Source: Ruminococcus sp.
GTDB lineage: Bacteria; Bacillota; Clostridia; Oscillospirales; Ruminococcaceae
Length of the DNA: 7,161 bases
Assembly (NCBI GenBank): GCA_019417865.1
Contig: DYCW01000278.1
Coordinates: forward strand, 1 to 7,161
Reading direction: 5' to 3'
A program made the translations under genes and the position numbers. The first letter of the stretch is position 1. Every line of letters begins with the position of its first letter. Positions 4,976-7,161 of the stretch are shown here, in pieces. The notes beneath the pieces are model-generated. The model saw nothing but the letters and a program-made list of their open reading frames with translations. It ran no database searches and was not told the origin of the DNA.

Positions 4976-6403
4976 TTAATCCAGCTTTTGAAATTCCTTT
5001 GGAATTGCCGTATCAATGATTTCCCGAATTTTGTCCATGTTCCAGACACCATATTCACCTGTCATAGCATATGGGATTCCATGTGCATTTGCCAGTTCTT
5101 CCGTGTAATCCTTGTACGCAATCAGACGCAGATTCGTTAGCGAACCATCATCATACTGTGTAATAATCGGACGTACCTGCACATTCTCCACGGTTACCTG
5201 TGCGGTCGCATCATCATAGACCAATTCAAAGTCTGCTACTTCGCCGATGATGTTGATGTTAAACGTCTGGGCAGAAACAAAATTTCCAAGTGCATAGAAC
5301 ACAAAGCCCTCTGTGCCGTCTGAACGTGTCACATATTCCATCGTCTGCGGGACATGCGGATGGTTGCCAATGATGACATCTGCACCCCATTCTATCATGT
5401 TCTGTGCCTGTGCCTTCACACCATCTGTCACTTCAAAGGTATCCTCTACCCCCCAATGTGCAGAGACAATGACAATATCCGCAAGTGCATTTGCCTGTTC
5501 AATCTGCTCCTGAATCACATCCTCCTGTGAAGTCAAAATAATCTGAATTGGCGAATCCTCCGGTACGGTATACCCATTGATATTCTCGGTATAGGCAAGA
5601 AATGCTACTTTCAGTCCGTTAAATTCCTTCACACGGATATTTTCCATATCAGCGGTGTCCCGATAGACCCCGTAGGTCAGCAAATCCGGATACTTACGCT
5701 GCATCTCGTCCCAATAATCAAGGCTGGCGGACAATCCATCAATCCCCTTGTCCAGCAAGTGATTATTGCTCATAGAAACGACATTGAAACCGGCATTCAT
5801 CAGGGCGTCACCAACCTCCGGCGGAGAATTGAAGTTAAAATTGCTGCCGCTGATTTCAAAGCTCGGGTCACCACAGATAATGGTCTCCTGATTAACAATT
5901 CGCAAATCTGCACCCGTGCCGGTAATCAAATCCGTAATGCCGTCATAAACATAGTCGAAGTTATATTCTTCGCCGTTTTCTGCCTGTGCAGCGGCACTGT
6001 TATAGACAGACGTCTGCACCAGATTGTCCCCGACTGCCACAACATGCACCCGATCCCCCTTTTCCGGCTCGGTTGCAGCTTCTGTCGTGGCTTCTGTGCT
6101 GGCAGGTTCAGTGGTATGTACGGGATCCGTTGGAGCATTTGCCTGTATCACGCCGCTTTCTTTTGAAATGGAGCGGCAGTTGCTGCAACGAACGCAAACA
6201 AACACAATCAACAATATGAGAGCGAGCAGAATCAGAACAGCATTTCTACGACGGCGATAGCCAAGCCCTTTTTTCTTTTTGGGTTTGCGGTTCTGAGGCG
6301 GCTGCGGCTGTGGGGGACGCTGCTGAGGCGGTCGTTGCGGCGGTCTTTTCTGTCCAGAAGAACGGGCAGAAATCGGTCGTTGTGGGGAATACTGATTTTC
6401 CAT
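4976..6403 (-). CDS. CapA/PgsA-family metallophosphatase-like membrane protein
   Basis: A 475-aa protein with a cytoplasmic N-terminal tail, one membrane segment and a CapA domain outside. Residues 1-53 are rich in Pro, Gln, Arg and Lys (RPPQRPPQQRPPQPQPP, then KKKK and RRRR) and precede the membrane segment (54-70). A Cys cluster, C70-x2-C73-x2-C76, sits at its outer edge. A Thr/Glu/Ala linker (about 95-115) follows. The CapA domain (about 119-415) shows the calcineurin-like fold motifs: AVGDN (123-127), N171 in VNQET where the family usually has NLE, SNNHLLDKG (212-220), SAHWG (314-318), IGNHPH (345-350) and LGNF (372-375). CapA/PgsA proteins take part in poly-gamma-glutamate capsule synthesis, but many clostridial members stand alone, as here with no CapB/CapC genes, and their substrate is unknown. 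The ATG at 6401-6403 follows GAGG with 8 nt between. An intrinsic terminator follows the gene. The family is secure; the function is open. Confidence 0.92.
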   Translation of the reverse strand: MENQYSPQRPISARSSGQKRPPQRPPQQRPPQPQPPQNRKPKKKKGLGYRRRRNAVLILLALILLIVFVCVRCSNCRSISKESGVIQANAPTDPVHTTEPASTEATTEAATEPEKGDRVHVVAVGDNLVQTSVYNSAAAQAENGEEYNFDYVYDGITDLITGTGADLRIVNQETIICGDPSFEISGSNFNFNSPPEVGDALMNAGFNVVSMSNNHLLDKGIDGLSASLDYWDEMQRKYPDLLTYGVYRDTADMENIRVKEFNGLKVAFLAYTENINGYTVPEDSPIQIILTSQEDVIQEQIEQANALADIVIVSAHWGVEDTFEVTDGVKAQAQNMIEWGADVIIGNHPHVPQTMEYVTRSDGTEGFVFYALGNFVSAQTFNINIIGEVADFELVYDDATAQVTVENVQVRPIITQYDDGSLTNLRLIAYKDYTEELANAHGIPYAMTGEYGVWNMDKIREIIDTAIPKEFQKLD

Positions 6404-6482
6404 TTTTACATCCTCATTTCTTTTCTTTTTTCTGTTTTGACAGAAGGAGAGTTACTTTGTGGCGGTCAGTAGCTGACATATA
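6404..6482. other. Intergenic region before the CapA-family gene
   Basis: This 79-nt gap holds two small dyads: GTCAG/CTGAC at 6465-6477 (5 bp, 3-nt loop) and TTCTGT/ACAGAA at 6430-6445 (6 bp, 4-nt loop). The second has its A/T run on the wrong side for a - strand terminator. No good -35/-10 pair for the CapA gene is visible. The CapA ribosome site GAGG lies at the left end, just before the ATG. CapA may be transcribed from a promoter inside the upstream gene or by read-through. Confidence 0.4.
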
Positions 6483-7161
6483 TCACTGTGTTATGACTAC
6501 ACGCAGAAACCCTTCATAACTACTTTCCAAATCGGTTTTTAGTCCTACAGGATTTCCAAGTCGCATATTCGGATCATAAACAAAGCAATAAAGCCTTTTG
6601 CAATTTGGATGTTTTTGATATTTCTGAATATCAATGATAAGTTCTTCTCCCAGACTCTTTGGTGTCATAGAATTTCTTGTCATCTTAACTTCAACAACAG
6701 TATCAATATCCATAATTAAGAAATCCATTCTTGCAGAACCACCTGCATAGGACGGTGTCCATTCTTCTGCTCGTACATCATCAAAATCAACTTTAAATAA
6801 AGCATGAAGTAAATCCTGCACATCATATTCGTCGTTAATTATAAGCGTATTTCTTTTATTATGTCGATGTTCTAATTGACTAGCAATAATACGAAATCTA
6901 TGTAATATTTTCTCTATTCTTTCACTAGGAGTAACAACATCAGTATCCTCTGAAATCAGTAGAATCATTTCAAGTTTTTCAGCAATTTTAAATAATTCGG
7001 GACGAAAATCAAATTCTTGTCCAACAGCTGCTATCTTTCCTTCACTTTGAATATCTTTACTGAAATTTTCATCTATCACACTATATTTGGCTATCATCTC
7101 ATCATATAACTTTTTTGATCCATTTTTGCTGGTATGATTTTTACAACGTTCAATATCTGAT
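6483..7161 (-). CDS. PD-(D/E)XK nuclease-like protein, C-terminal part (5' truncated by window)
   Basis: The frame stays open from the TGA at 6483-6485 to the right edge, giving at least 226 residues. There is an ATG at 7095-7097, but it has no ribosome site before it and the coding looks continuous, so the true start is probably outside. Numbered from that ATG, residues 1-80 are mostly helical, with many Glu/Lys/Ile. A conserved-looking core then follows: DVQDLLHALFKVDFDDVRAE (92-111), Tyr-Ala-Gly-Gly-Ser-ALA-ARG-type turn (YAGGSARMDFL, 117-127), VVEVK (134-138), EELIIDIQKY (151-160) and YCFVYDP (170-176). D125, E136 and K138, with Q158 behind, form a D-x10-E-V-K pattern as in PD-(D/E)XK nucleases. 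The segment resembles the DpnII/MboI-type restriction endonuclease-like domain found in many stand-alone or HEPN-linked defence proteins. By eye it is clearly more AT-rich than its neighbours. No methylase is visible in the window. It could be an effector of an abortive-infection type system or an orphan; the missing N-terminus would decide. Confidence 0.75.
   Translation of the reverse strand, partial: SDIERCKNHTSKNGSKKLYDEMIAKYSVIDENFSKDIQSEGKIAAVGQEFDFRPELFKIAEKLEMILLISEDTDVVTPSERIEKILHRFRIIASQLEHRHNKRNTLIINDEYDVQDLLHALFKVDFDDVRAEEWTPSYAGGSARMDFLIMDIDTVVEVKMTRNSMTPKSLGEELIIDIQKYQKHPNCKRLYCFVYDPNMRLGNPVGLKTDLESSYEGFLRVVITQ

Noticed and set aside
6174..6200. Possible lipoprotein cysteine (C70) in the CapA-family protein
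   Set aside because: The residues before C70 do not form a standard lipobox, the position is far from the N-terminus behind a 53-residue tail, and the hydrophobic segment reads better as a membrane anchor.
6437..6442. TTGACA on the + strand, a perfect -35 hexamer
   Set aside because: No -10 hexamer lies 16-18 bases downstream and no + strand gene follows.
6430..6445. Hairpin TTCTGT/ACAGAA with a nearby T-run, considered as terminator of the nuclease-like gene
   Set aside because: The T-run is on the + strand before the stem; on the - strand the hairpin is followed by A residues, so it cannot act as a standard intrinsic terminator for that gene.

Overview
The window looks like a chromosomal segment of a low-to-mid GC Firmicute, most likely a Clostridia member close to Ruminococcus/Oscillospiraceae. 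This rests on strong GGAGG-type ribosome sites, Thr/Glu-rich 'TTEA/TEPE' linkers after single membrane anchors, ferredoxin-nitroreductase and Cys-rich flavodoxin genes typical of anaerobes, and an M23 protein resembling SpoIIQ. The genus is an inference, not a measurement.

Layout: the left edge carries the 3' end of aspS on the + strand. Every other gene is on the - strand. A 16-bp perfect hairpin (273-312) separates aspS from the convergent M23-domain membrane protein gene (314-1093) and has T-tracts for both directions. Reading the - strand from the right edge: (1) the 5'-truncated 3' part of an AT-rich gene for a PD-(D/E)XK nuclease-like protein (6483-7161); (2) a CapA/PgsA-family metallophosphatase-like protein with a single membrane anchor (4976-6403), closed by a terminator hairpin with a T7 tract (about 4868-4932); (3) a tight five-gene run: ferredoxin-nitroreductase (4053-4832), iron-sulfur-flavoprotein-like protein (3332-4030), an unrecognised 171-aa protein (2802-3317), L-glyceraldehyde-3-phosphate reductase-like aldo/keto reductase (1778-2773) and histidine phosphatase (1200-1733), with gaps of 22, 14, 28 and 44 nt; (4) the M23 gene after a 106-nt gap.

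How they may work together: the first two genes of the run encode Fe-S/FMN electron-transfer proteins, the fourth an NADPH-type reductase and the fifth a small-molecule phosphatase. This suggests a redox or detoxification cassette, but no shared substrate can be read from the sequence. CapA and the M23 protein are both predicted to face outward from the membrane and belong to envelope biology. The nuclease-like gene differs in base composition from its neighbours and is the best candidate for an acquired, possibly defence-related gene; only part of it is visible.

I see no tRNA, rRNA, CRISPR array, insertion sequence or riboswitch. No stretch over 300 bases lacks a gene. I did not find a convincing wholly new system. 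The points most worth a second look are the edge nuclease, the M23 protein lacking a catalytic histidine, the unrecognised third gene of the run, and the ribosome-site dyad in front of the M23 gene.
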